Source of the DNA: Nephromyces sp. MM_2019
Taxonomy: Eukaryota > Apicomplexa > Aconoidasida > Nephromycida
NCBI GenBank assembly: GCA_015657535.1
Contig: JADHZB010001221.1
Coordinates: 1 to 17,857 of the forward strand
Direction of reading: 5' to 3'
Length of the DNA: 17,857 nucleotides
A program made the position numbers and the translations under genes. Below the pieces are notes generated by a model. The model saw only the letters and a list, made by a program, of their open reading frames with translations, was not told where the DNA came from and ran no database searches. How positions within the stretch are numbered: position 1 is the stretch's first letter; each line of letters starts with the position of its first letter. This document shows, piece after piece, positions 1-9,927 of this stretch.

Positions 1-138
1 GAGGTCTGTGTAGAGGGAAAGAGTGAGGGTGTGTGTGTGCCTAAAGAGGTCTGTGTAGAGGGAAAGAGTGAGGGTGTGTGTGTGCCTAAAGAGGTGTGTG
101 TAGAGGGAAATACTGATAAAGGTTGTGTGTGTTTAGAA
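1..138 (-). repeat. 45-bp in-frame tandem repeat, coding
   Basis: Two identical 45-bp units at 1-45 and 46-90, followed by a diverged third unit from 91. It may continue past the left edge. On the minus strand, in the frame set by the upstream splice, each unit reads LGTHTPSLFPSTQTS. Because 45 is a multiple of three, copy-number change does not shift the frame. Each unit contains a short CA run, so the repeat may have grown from a microsatellite. Confidence 0.85.
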
Positions 139-1069
139 ATAGTTGAACAATAAGGGGTCTGTGTGGTAAGCTGTGATGTTGAGAGTACAGTTGGTTGTGT
201 AGAGTGTGTGTAACCCTCTGTGAGGTTTAAAAGTGCTGTGTTATTAAGTTTACAGTTTACAGGTGTACTGTCTGTGTGTGTAGAGGTACTTGGGAGTGTA
301 AAGAATTGTTTTAAATTTGTCCCAAAAGAATTATCAGAGGATAGATGAGTATGATTATGTGTGTGTTGTTTACTTATTAATTGAGGTTGGGGCTCACTTG
401 AGTTTATTCCTAATAAGAAAATAATAAGTAATTTTTTAAACAGGGTATAGTCTGTGTAAATTCAATATAAAATAATGTGTATATACTCTAATTTCAAACA
501 TTCTAAATAAATATATGTGTGTAATTAGTGTTCTTACTTTGAGGGTAAACTTGAGAGTTTTGACTGAGGTTAAGTGTGTGTACTTCTGAGAGGCCCTGAT
601 GATCTGTAGGTGAGTCTGTTATTTGTTTGTCTATAATATTGTGTGTATTAGTTATAGGTGTCCCTTTCGATGTGTGTGTAATGGTACTTGTGTGTGTGTG
701 TGTATTTGGAGTACTTGAGTGTATACTTGGAGTACTTGTGAATGTATTTGGAGTACTTGTGTGTGTATTTGGAGAATTTGTGTGTGTGTGCGTGTAATTA
801 TTGGATTTATTTTGATCAGAAAGTAGCTTATGATTAGGTTCTGGGTATAGATAGGTATCTGTACGTAACTTTTTGTGTATGTGTGTATATTTATCTGGTA
901 TAAAACTATAAGGTAAAAGATGTGTGTGTGGCCTGTGTGTAGCCTCTTGAGTTGCATTTATAGGCCTTTTTTTGTTAGGCTTTAATAAATCATAGCGTTG
1001 TGCAATTTCAGCCATGAGTGGTGTAGATGTGCCACCCAAAGGTAGGAGAGATTTGTTTGTATTATCCAT
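1..1069 (-). CDS. Unknown Thr/Ser/Pro/His-rich low-complexity protein, 3' end beyond the left edge
   Basis: I do not recognise this protein. Exon 1 runs 1069 to 538 and exon 2 from 409 past the left edge, with an intron at 537-410. The donor is GTAAGA and the acceptor TTATTAG; exon 1 ends one base into a codon and exon 2 supplies two, giving an Arg codon and an open frame to the edge (about 313 codons so far). The first 45 or so residues (MDNTNKSLLPLGGTSTPLMA onward, then IAQRYDLLKPNKKRP) look like ordinary protein. The rest is low complexity: Thr-His runs, a 7-residue repeat of the STPNTHT type at about 700-780, and a 15-residue repeat (LGTHTPSLFPSTQTS) at the left edge. No signal peptide or membrane segment is visible. 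It is probably disordered, and function is unknown. The ATG at 1069-1067 is the first Met of the open frame. An upstream exon cannot be excluded. Confidence 0.6.
410..537 (-). other. Intron in the unknown left-edge gene
   Basis: 128 nt. It begins GTAAGA on the minus strand after CTCAAA and ends in a T-rich tract plus TTATTAG. Without it the frame stops at 503-505; with it the frame stays open for the remaining 409 nt. The intron carries an ACACAC stretch but no long tandem repeat. Boundaries are inferred from frame and splice-site consensus only. Confidence 0.6.
697..785 (-). repeat. 21-bp in-frame tandem repeat, coding
   Basis: About four units of 21 bp, each with the plus-strand core TTTGGAGTACTTG and a variable TG tail. 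They encode heptads on the minus strand such as STPNTHT, STPNTFT and STPSIHS. The flanking TG tracts add Thr-His pairs. It lies inside exon 1 of the unknown gene. Confidence 0.75.
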
Positions 1070-2998
1070 TGACTTGTGTCTATATAAAGTTATATATATA
1101 TGTGTGTGTGTGTGTGTATATATATGAGTGTGTGTGTGTATATATACGCAAAAGTATATAAAAGTGTGTATGTATAAGGTTGTGTATATAAATGCGAGTA
1201 TATATGTGGATGTATATAAGAATATATGTGTATAAGTATATGGGTATATCTAGATTTGAATGTTTATATATATGTGTGTATTCACAAAATATACAAGATA
1301 TGAGATATATCTAAATGATTTAACCAACCAAAGTATATTAGAGATTACCCCAAGTAGAGTTGTGTGTGTAAATCATTTAATTATTTGTGAATAGTTATTT
1401 ATGTGATTGATGTGTGTGTAAATATAACCATTTTAATTAACCAATTAGTTAATGTTGTCTAAATGTGTAAATTTATTTACGTTGTTTAGTGGCCAATCCT
1501 TTCCATTAGGTGGAGTTATTGGTGTGTGTATATAACAAGTGTGTGTTTAGGGTGTGTTTGTGTACGTGTGTGACTAGTTGATTTGTATGGCGTTAGTTTG
1601 AATTTGAAAGTAATTTGTGTGTATGTAGAGTGGGTATGGAAGCCTGTAAAGTGTGCATGTATTTGTAATATGTGTGTATATGTGTGCTTGTGTGCGTTTG
1701 TGTGTGTATGTGTAATTTGTATGTTAGTTTGTGAAAACAGTATATATGTTTATTTAATATGTCGTGTGTATATTGGTATGTGTAATGTGTGTATGAATAT
1801 GAGAGGTGTTTGTATGTAGTGTATGTTGTGTAAGTGTGTGTGTAGTGTATGTGTAAGGAATATATTTGTGGGTTGTATGTATGTGTGTAGGTATATATTG
1901 GTAAGATATGTAGGGCTGTTTTGTGTTTCTATAGTGATTGTATATGTAGAGTGTTATTGTCTATAATTTATTACTTGTGTGTTTGTGTTGTTCTTATGTA
2001 TGGGAATGTTGTATATTTGATTAAGGTAAGTGTGTGTAGTTTATTTGTGAGAAGGTCTTCGCTTGATCTAAGGTTAATGTGTGTGACTAATTTAGTGTTT
2101 TATTCAAGTGTGTGTATACTGATGTTTAAATATATAGTGGGTTAGTGTATTTATTTTGGTGTGTGTAAGTGGAGGCTGGGAGTTTACTGTTTAGTAGACA
2201 ATTGCCTCTTGAAGAATGTGTGGGTATAGTGTGTGTATGTAAGGTCTGCTATTAATGTGTGTGTAATGTGAATGTTTGAAGAGTGTGTGTAAAAAGCTTT
2301 GTATTTTTTATTTAATCATCTATAATTAGTATATGTGAGTTTAAAGGTGTGTGTGGTGTAAATATCCCAAAATAATTTTTACATTTTTGGTTTATTTTGT
2401 GTTAAATATATCTCTCTGTGTGTATACGTTTGTTGCTGTAAGCGTGTGTATGTATAATTGTGTTTCGGCACCTAAATGTTTGTGTATGAGGGTATGTTTG
2501 GTATACATGTGAATATGCGTGCTGTGACTATGTTTGTATCTGTATGTTTGTGGTCCTAGCCTACTTTATTTCTAACAGTGTATTACCTTCAATATATCCT
2601 ACTTATTAACACATAACATCATTAGCCTCACTTTAAAATCATGATGTAACGCACTTAAAATATATAAACACCCACACAACCTGACTCACACACACATACA
2701 CAAAATTAGACACCTACACACACACACACACACACACATGGACATACAAACACACATATATATACATAAACACACTTATATACATACATGCGCATACCCT
2801 TGTACAAAGATATCCTCACATTCTGTAGCAGATACTCACACATACACACTTATACTCACTCCCCCTCTCACCCCATTAACGCATCCTTATATACACATAA
2901 GCACACATAAATACAACACTCACACCCAAACCAATACCCAAACCCTCAGACACACTCATATATACATCCAACAAGTAAATAATAAAAATTCATTGAAT
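1070..2998. other. Divergent intergenic region with a GT-to-CA strand switch
   Basis: About 1.9 kb between the unknown gene (minus) and COQ9 (plus); any promoters for both should lie here. Up to about 2575 the plus strand is dominated by TGTGTG and TGTATG. From about 2640 it is dominated by CACACA. The short stretch between is ordinary AT-rich sequence. A (TG)n tract flanked by (TA)n lies at 1090-1125 and a (CA)n tract at 2716-2738. Long open frames here are by-products of stop-free dinucleotide repeats. A small island at about 1480-1520 (with GGCCAATCC at its left end) is not repetitive. I could not support any complete gene. Confidence 0.7.
2716..2738 (+). repeat. (CA)n microsatellite
   Basis: An uninterrupted run of about eleven CA units just upstream of COQ9. 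It is one of the longest pure CA tracts in the window and lies on the right side of the GT-to-CA switch. Confidence 0.9.
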
Positions 2999-4502
2999 AT
3001 GATTTGTAAAAGCCTTAGAAGATGTGTTGCACACACACCCTCTTTGCTGTATAATATAACCACACAATCTACCCCACCACACACACCCCGATCAAGGGAG
3101 GCCTTATTACGAGAGGCCTTATTACGAGAGGCCTTGTTACACACACACACATATGGTTGGTCGTATAATAGCTTATATTTGGCTGCTGATAAATTAGGCT
3201 ACTCAAGGGCTATTTGTACACAGTATACACTTTTGGATATGATTGATTATATGTTTGAAACACTCTTTGAAGAGCTACACACATCTATTGATTTAAAAAC
3301 TTTACAACCATACGACTTACACACAAATTTGGTAAAGTGTATGTGCACATTTATTTTATTGTGCGAGAAATTTCAACCATTTTGGCACCAAATTATCCAA
3401 CTTAGACGTACACACACTCATATATGTGGTTCAAAAGTAGCTGACACTATTTGTACCCTCTGTCAGGATTCTCTAATAGATGTAAATCTATTTTAAATCT
3501 TTATACTCACACACATACATTTATATACATATATATATATATATTCTAGATATGTGTGTATACTTATGTTAGGTGTATATGTGTGTGTTACAAAATCATA
3601 CAGGATTACACCTATTTAAAGTACAGAGGCATAATATGGTCTCTATTTCTTTTAACTGAGCAATTCATGCAAACTGACAAATCACCACATCTAATTGCTT
3701 CTCAGGTAAATTAGTACACACACATATTTACACACATTATAGAAGTATCATTAAATATACACACTATACATACACACTATTCACAAACATTTTACACACA
3801 CATTATACACACACACTATTCACATACCTTTTACACACACACTACTCATTCACCTTTTACAAACACACTATTCACACACTTTTTACACATACACATAGAC
3901 TATGCACACACACTATACACACACACTACACACACACGCTTGACACATACACCACTCTTGCATATTTTATACACACACTATTCATGCACATTTTACACAC
4001 ACATCTAGATTACCTATTATATACAAAAACATTTTATAGACACATATTCTATACACATACATATTATATACACACATCAGGATCACCTAATATATATATA
4101 TATATCTATGTATTGTACACAAACACAGACTCACACACAAACGCACACATTCACACATAAACTAAAAATATTATAAGTACATATAATATATATTTACATG
4201 GCAGATAAATCATACACACATACCTATAAACTACCCACACCACCATTATATACAATTTGAATTAACCAAACTTTGAATTATATATACATACATTTATATA
4301 TTCAATAAACTCTAAAATATTTATGTGTGTGTATACGCACACAAACACCATATAATTAGTCACTTTATATTAATTTATATTAACTTTTTTTCAGCAATTT
4401 TTTACACACAAATTCAATAAATTTGAAAATCTAAATTCAGCAGGACATTTAATATACGTTTCATCTTGGTCTATTGGTTCGATTATTCCTTCTATTTTGT
4501 AA
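2999..4502 (+). CDS. COQ9: COQ9-like ubiquinone biosynthesis protein, three exons
   Basis: Exons 2999-3481, 3604-3705 and 4395-4502 give 230 residues; both introns are phase 0. COQ9 is a mitochondrial matrix, lipid-binding protein of the TetR-like fold that works with COQ7 in ubiquinone synthesis (established for the family). Seen here: a basic, acid-free N-terminus (MICKSLRRCV onward) fitting a mitochondrial presequence; the hallmark start EALLHTHTYGWS followed by LYLAADKLGYS (residues about 45-69), matching the family pattern of a short helix, then GWS and AA..LG.S; and TEQFMQTDKSP (179-189), matching the family TEL...D.SPDF stretch. The C-terminus is hydrophobic (HLIYVSSWSIGSIIPSIL), in the position of the membrane-contacting helix. 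The usual NWY before the Arg is replaced (DYTYLKYR). The start at 2999 was chosen over an in-frame ATG at 2738, which would add a Thr-His-rich leader. Odd: a 15-bp triplication and several CA-derived Thr-His pairs in conserved parts. Confidence 0.85.
3098..3142 (+). repeat. 15-bp triplication in COQ9 exon 1
   Basis: Two identical 15-bp units (3098-3112, 3113-3127) and a third that diverges into a CA run (3128-3142). They encode EALLR, EALLR, EALLH at residues 34-48. Only the last copy is needed to match the family's first helix; the others lengthen the helix toward the presequence. Confidence 0.9.
3482..3603 (+). other. COQ9 intron 1 with complementary CA and TG arms
   Basis: 122 nt, donor GTAAAT, acceptor ATACAG. 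Placed because the upstream frame stops at 3494-3496, and the downstream exon aligns with the COQ9 C-terminal half. CACACACATA at 3508-3517 is exactly complementary to TATGTGTGTG at 3578-3587, with a (TA)n tract between them. Confidence 0.8.
3706..4394 (+). other. COQ9 intron 2, CA-rich
   Basis: 689 nt, donor GTAAAT, acceptor a run of T then CAG. Both flanking exons are in phase 0 and end in Gln/Gln codons. Almost the whole intron is CA-rich. A TG run followed by a GC-containing inverted copy (GTGTGTATACGCACAC) lies near its 3' end at about 4325-4342. Confidence 0.8.
3735..4010 (+). repeat. Degenerate CA minisatellite in COQ9 intron 2
   Basis: Repeated units of roughly 26 to 39 bp built on the core TTTTACACACACACTATTCA, with variable numbers of CA dinucleotides. 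Several units are close to 26 bp. Unit boundaries are approximate because the array is diverged. Confidence 0.75.
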
Positions 4503-4657
4503 TATAAACACACACACACATACACACACACATACACACGCACACACATGTGCATATAATAACTCGTATATTATCCCATATACACATTCTCACATACTTT
4601 ATAACGGACAAATACACACCTATATATACACACAAGAATACCCATATCATCCTATAT

Positions 4658-4695
4658 ATACACTCTCATAATACTATAGTATTATAAGAGTGTAT
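4658..4695. repeat. 38-nt near-perfect palindrome
   Basis: The left arm (4658-4676) and right arm (4677-4695) are reverse complements at 18 of 19 positions with no spacer. The core is ATAATACTATAGTATTAT and the outer arms are CACTCT and AGAGTG. It lies 155 nt after the COQ9 stop codon. It could form a hairpin in the transcript's 3' region or a cruciform in DNA. Role unknown. Confidence 0.9.
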
Positions 4696-5188
4696 TTTCA
4701 CACATTATAAACACAATTACCCCAACACCCTAACCTAGACACACATCGTCACATACATACATCATCACACATACACACACCATAACATAAAAATATAATT
4801 TTAGCCCAAACACACACTATCATACACACAACCTTAACACTCAAACACAACCTTTGCACTCACACACATCCTTTGCACGCACATACAACCTTGCACTGAC
4901 ACACAAAATTTGTTTACACACACACCCTAGCCACACACATTAAATTATATAAACATAAAAATTTACACATAAACTTATTTTTTGTTCTGCAAATTATAAA
5001 TACTTTTAATTATAAATCAATAAAAATTTTATAATAATTTCATAATTTATTTTTAAGTTTAATTTTACATATTTGTTTAAAGAAGCACTAAGAAGGATTT
5101 GAAAGCTTATTACAAGTTCATACTTGATTTTAAATCCACATACCTTTCTACATAAAGTATATTATTTGAACAGAAACATTTAAAAGTT

Positions 5189-5196
<8 letters not shown>

Positions 5197-5219
<23 letters not shown>
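5197..5219. repeat. (TA)n microsatellite
   Basis: A run of about eleven AT units preceded by a short CA run, in the spacer upstream of the ATPase gene. Similar TA tracts occur at 10349-10374 and 15760-15782. Confidence 0.9.
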
Positions 5220-6252
5220 CTATAAGAGAATAGGCTATTTGTTATAAAATTTATTTACATATTTTACACACAATCTTTTGAATCCTTATTTTGATATAAT
5301 TTTTTGCGTACCTCTATTATACTTGGCATAAACCTTACAGACATCAAAACAATTCAAAATCTTACACACATATAAAGGTGATTCTGAGCTTTATACACAC
5401 ATTCTTGTTTCTAAATTATAAATATATAGTATTAAATGACTACATTACATACACAAATATTCAAATGATTTTAAAGTTATATAAATATATATATGTATAA
5501 ATATATATATACATACAAACTCATACAAATACTCACACTTATTTAAACGCACACGCATCAAAACGATATATATGAAAAATATATATATATTTTTTAAATC
5601 CACATAAGCGTTATCAAAATATTTGAATAAAGCTATTAATTTATATACTGCATCCACACAAGTCTATGGGAATGCAATTACTTTATAACCCATATAATCC
5701 CAAGTCGATATAATTATTTTAAACATTCATCATTTCATGTACGTGTATAATTTCATCATTACAATTTTATGTGTATATGATGTCATCCTTAAAATTCTAT
5801 CTGTGTGATATTTCAAACATACATAATTTCAAGTTGTGTATATAATATAAATCGATCCTTACCAATTTATAGATGTAACAAGAATTTAATTATGTGTAAC
5901 ATATATAGACAGTTAAAACTAATTTAGAATTGATCCTAAGCTTATAATTATTTTCTAACTTTTCTAAAAACCTCGATACACGTTTACTAAAAATTGTATT
6001 ATTTTATTATTAAAAATAATAAATTAGCAACTTTTTATTTATTTTAAAACCAGATCCATCATTATATATATTATAATGATTTAATTTAAAAATATTGTCA
6101 AAACATATCTCAAATATAAAACTTCCTTATTCTTGATTTGTTGCTTGCCCTCTATTATACCGTTTGTTAAGAATTTTGTTAAGAGTTTATGTTAACTTGT
6201 TTGCTTCATAGTTTATTTGTTTGAATAAAAGTGAGATTTCTCCGATGATATA

Positions 6253-9200
6253 ATGGCTAGTGTTTCAGTTAAAATCGATGAATCTTCAAATCAAATTTTT
6301 GAATTTAACCCATCTGGTTTAAATGATGATGAGGTTGTCGAATTAAGAAGAAAATATGGATGGAATGAACACAAAGAGAAAGTGGTGAGTTTATATATTA
6401 TAGGCTTACACAATAATCACAGCATCTGAGTAGTTGTTTATTTTATAAATACGCATAAGGAGGACAGTCTCATACCCTTGAATTAGTACATAATTGAAGT
6501 CTGTGTAAGAATTGCGTTTTGTGTCCAAACTATGAAGGGATATTCTACTTAGTTAAAAATATCCCTTGTTTAGGTATAAATTCCCTAAAAACTCAACTCA
6601 ATATGTTTGATATTGTACCTTTCCTGTCTTTCTAGTAAACTCGATTCCATGCAATTATATCGATTAACTATCTGCTCGCATTATATATATATAACAATTG
6701 ATTCTTCCGCGTGCTTAAAACATCTTTTAAAACAAAAAATGTCATATTCAAATTTATATATATACATATTTCTCTCTATTGAACTTATTTTACAAGCTTT
6801 AACGCTAATAATGGGGATGATTAACATAAAAAATTATTGATTTGATGCTTATATACCCCAGCCATTCACTTACTCACCCAAAGTGAACCAGCCGAATGAT
6901 CATCTTATCCTTAGAGCTACAAACTTTTGCCATTATATAACAAAACTGAAAATACACATAGCTGTATATACTTCTTATATTCACTTAGTTGCAGAAAACA
7001 GTTTTTGAATAGTGTTTTGCATTTTTTTAACTCAGGAGCCTATATGGAAAAAAGTTTTAAGACGCTATTTTTCTCTCGTACCAATTATATTGATGATTGC
7101 GGCAATTCTTAGTGTATCAATTAAGACTGAAAATACATCTCGTGATTGGCTCAGTTTTTCATTATTATTCTTTCTTGTAAACCTAACAGTATGGGCTGAT
7201 TATTTTGGCGAAAGGAGTGCACAGAATGCCATCAGTGCACTAGAGGCACTATCTCCCACACTAACATTTTGTAAGAGAAACAACAAGTTTGTAGAAATAA
7301 ATGCCAAGGAACTAGTACCAGGTGATATTGTTAAGTTAAAAGGTGGTGTGGTTGTTCCCGCAGATGGCATTGCTTTTTCCATGATAAGCTCTCTCCAACT
7401 TGATGAAAGCTCTCTCACAGGAGAATCTCTCCCAGTAACAAAATCGTCAGGTTCTAAGCTGCTTTCGGGCTCCGTTGTGCAAAAAGGAGAAGGTGAAATG
7501 GTTGTTACATTGACAGGCATAAATTCGTTTTTCGGGAAAACTATTTCCCTCCTAGGAAGGGCAGAAACACCTGGGCACCTTAGGAGTATTTTAGATTCTG
7601 CTGCTAAGATTATTACACTTATTGCATTCACTTTTGCTACATTTTTATTTTTCTGGGTTATATTTCAAAAAGACTATCCAACTGATGGAAGTAGTAGGGG
7701 ATTATTGGCTCTTAAGATTGCTTTTGTTTTAGTGGCCTCAGTTACCCCCGCCGCTATGCCCGTTGTGACTACTACTGTGCTGGCTGTTGGTGCCCGAATT
7801 ATGAGCCGTGAACAAGCTATTGTAAACCGCCTTTCGGCAATTGAAGAGGCCGCTGGTATAGAAATCTTGTGCTCAGATAAAACTGGTACACTAACTAAGA
7901 ATGAATTAACAATATATGAAGAAGAAACTGTTTGTGAAGAAGGTGTATCACCTGATTACCTATTTTTGATGGCTAGCCTTGCGTCTACTATAGAAGAACA
8001 TGCGGAACCAATTGACCAAGTAATAAATAATAGGGCCAACTTGGAGTTACGTAGCAAATATAACATCTTAAGCTATAGCCCATTCAATCCTGTTGATAAG
8101 AGGACAGAAGCACATGTAATAACTCCAGAATCTGAGCGATTGATTATTTCCAAAGGTGCGCCACATATTATAAGGGATATGGCCACTCAAGACAATGAGA
8201 CCTTGAAAGAACGTATTAACAAAATTATCCTAGCCAAAGCTGAGAAGGGACTACGTACTTTAGGTGTTGCTTATTGCACAGAAGGATCTCATAATTGGAA
8301 GTTACTTGGCTACATCAGTATGTTTGACCCCCCGCGTGATGATACTAGAGAAACTCTTTCTAAGTCCATTGAAATGGGAATTGAAATAAAAATGATTACT
8401 GGTGATCAACAAGCTATTGCTATTGAAACAGCTAGACAACTTGGGCTAGGAACTAATATAGTAGGCCCCGAAGTATTCTTCATGAAACCCAACGGGAATG
8501 CACCCACACCCTTTATTGATCAATCCGCTTTTGCTGATTTTATATTAAAGTGTAATGGTTTCGCAGGGATGTACCCAGAACATAAATTCAATGTTGTTCA
8601 TGCACTGTTAACAAGAGGTTACTTGGTAGGTATGACAGGTGATGGTGTAAATGACGCTCCTGCTCTAAAATTAGCTACTGTTGGTATTGCTGTGGCTGGT
8701 GCTACAGAAGCTGCTAAGGCTGCTGCCGACATAGTTCTATTGAGGCCTGGTTTATCCTCAATTATTAAGGCATTCAGCTTATCTCGAAAAATATTCAAAA
8801 GAATAGAATCCTATATAACTTTTAGGATATACACAAGTGTTTTTATATTAATGTTTATGTGGTCTACTACCGTGTTCATTAATTTCCAATTCCCTTCCTG
8901 GACTTTGGTCTTAATTTCACTAATTAATGATTTTACACTCATGAGCTGTGCTTATGATCATGTTCCAACTTCTGCTTCACCTTTACGTTGGTCTATGATC
9001 AAAGTCACACTTATTGCAATATGGATGTCATTCCTATCAACTATATTTTCTATTGTTTATGTAGTACTATCAGATCCCTCTTTTTCAATAAATTGGTGGA
9101 CTATATGGAATATTAGTCCTTTTACAAATCAATCTACTTCTAACATTTTGAGCAATACTATAAGCAATCAAACAAATGCTGGTGTATGGCTCCTACTCAC

Positions 9201-9927
9201 ATGCTTAATACAATTCAGTTTCCACTCTTGTAGAACAAAAAAGTTCTTTTTTGTTTATGACAAAAGCGAAAACAAGGTACCAAGCATAATTATCTTGGTA
9301 CTACAAGCTGTCTCTTTGCTTTTAACATTTTTCCTATCGATCTATTGGCAAAAAGAATGGAAATTTGGCTCTGGAAGTTCACTTTCTGGACTAAACTATG
9401 GCCAAGCACTTGTAACAATATTTTACGCATTAATATGTTTTGTAATTACAGACTTAGCAAAAGTAGCTGCTTATAACTCAAGCAAGCTGAAATGGAATGA
9501 ATTAAATTTATTCAACTTATTTACGGGTGAAGATCGCCTTGAATTCCACATGAAGCAAAGAAGAAAGATAGAAAAAATGATCAATGAGGAGATGGATAAG
9601 CGATTCACTACTACTACTGGTCAATATAGCATCCAAGATAAATTAGATGCACAAAAGAAAGGTATAAATTATGCTATACTGGATACCGTCAAAAGGCATA
9701 GCCAAGAGCCTTTAAAGCAAATGTCTTTCACCTTTGGACAAAAGACACCTCCACTGGCTGCAACTTTTGGTAGACCTTCAAAACAATCACAACCTAGCAA
9801 ATCTTTAGTGATTCAGGATGATTTTGCTACACGACTTACAGCTCTTGAAAGTGCATTTGATGGCTTGCACTTTAAACTAAATAGTATTGAAAATTTACTA
9901 ACAACTATCCAGAACAAAATAGAGTGA
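6253..9927 (+). CDS. P3A-type plasma-membrane H+-ATPase, two exons
   Basis: Exons 6253-6384 and 7036-9927 encode 1007 residues; the intron is phase 0. These pumps hydrolyse ATP to export protons and energise the membrane. Exon 1 has the N-terminal signature GLNDDEVVELRRKYGWNEHK; the splice joins it to EPIWKKVLRRYFSLVPIILM, as in the family. Visible motifs: LTGES (171-175) of the actuator domain; a TM4 segment with TPAAMP (281-286); the phosphorylated Asp of DKTGTLT (D325); MITGD (497-501); and TGDGVNDAP (578-586). The membrane Asp that binds the proton in plant and fungal pumps is kept as LINDFT (D676), as is the TM5 Arg (R641). After the last membrane helix there is a cytosolic tail of about 140 residues, where plant enzymes have a regulatory domain. 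It is charged and ends in a predicted coiled coil (about 973-1007). The substrate is inferred from family. Confidence 0.96.
6385..7035 (+). other. Intron of the H+-ATPase gene
   Basis: 651 nt, donor GTGAGT, acceptor a T tract followed by AACTCAG. It falls between the KEKV and EPIW residues, so the mature protein matches the family N-terminus. AT-rich, without the CA/TG arrays seen in the other long introns. An open frame at 6607-6840 inside it has no recognisable content. Confidence 0.9.

Larger units (their letters stand above)
4503..6252. other. Intergenic region between COQ9 and the H+-ATPase gene
   Basis: From 4503 to about 4980 the plus strand stays CA-rich: a CA tract starts 4 nt after the COQ9 stop, and a degenerate repeat of about 20 bp (core CAACCTTTGCACTCACA) lies at about 4826-4905. 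The CA bias then fades, and about 5000-6252 is plain AT-rich sequence with a (TA)n tract at 5197-5219. At 5742-5800 there are two diverged copies of a segment of about 30 bp (ATTTCATCATTACAATTTTA-like). I see no gene; the ATPase promoter should lie near the right end. Confidence 0.7.

Noticed and set aside
1541..1556. TTTAGGG motif in TG-rich sequence as telomeric repeat
   Set aside because: A single occurrence with no tandem array; it is part of the irregular TG tract.
1583..2145. Plus-strand open frames at 1583-1819 and 1921-2145 rich in Val-Cys
   Set aside because: (TG)n repeats encode Val-Cys in any frame without stops; no domain or conserved segment is visible, so these are repeat artefacts.
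2738..2998. In-frame ATG at 2738 as the COQ9 start
   Set aside because: It would add 87 residues of Thr-His-Ile-Tyr from CA repeats. The ATG at 2999 starts a presequence-like N-terminus and follows ordinary AT-rich sequence. Not fully excluded.
5445..5657. Minus-strand open frame of 70 codons
   Set aside because: AT-rich Ile/Tyr/Leu/Phe composition from TA tracts, no recognisable motif.
6607..6840. Open frame inside the ATPase intron
   Set aside because: It lies between well-supported exons, lacks family content and is AT-rich chance.
7200..7631. Minus-strand open frame of 143 codons
   Set aside because: It lies wholly antisense to conserved ATPase exon sequence including the LTGES motif; a shadow of that gene.
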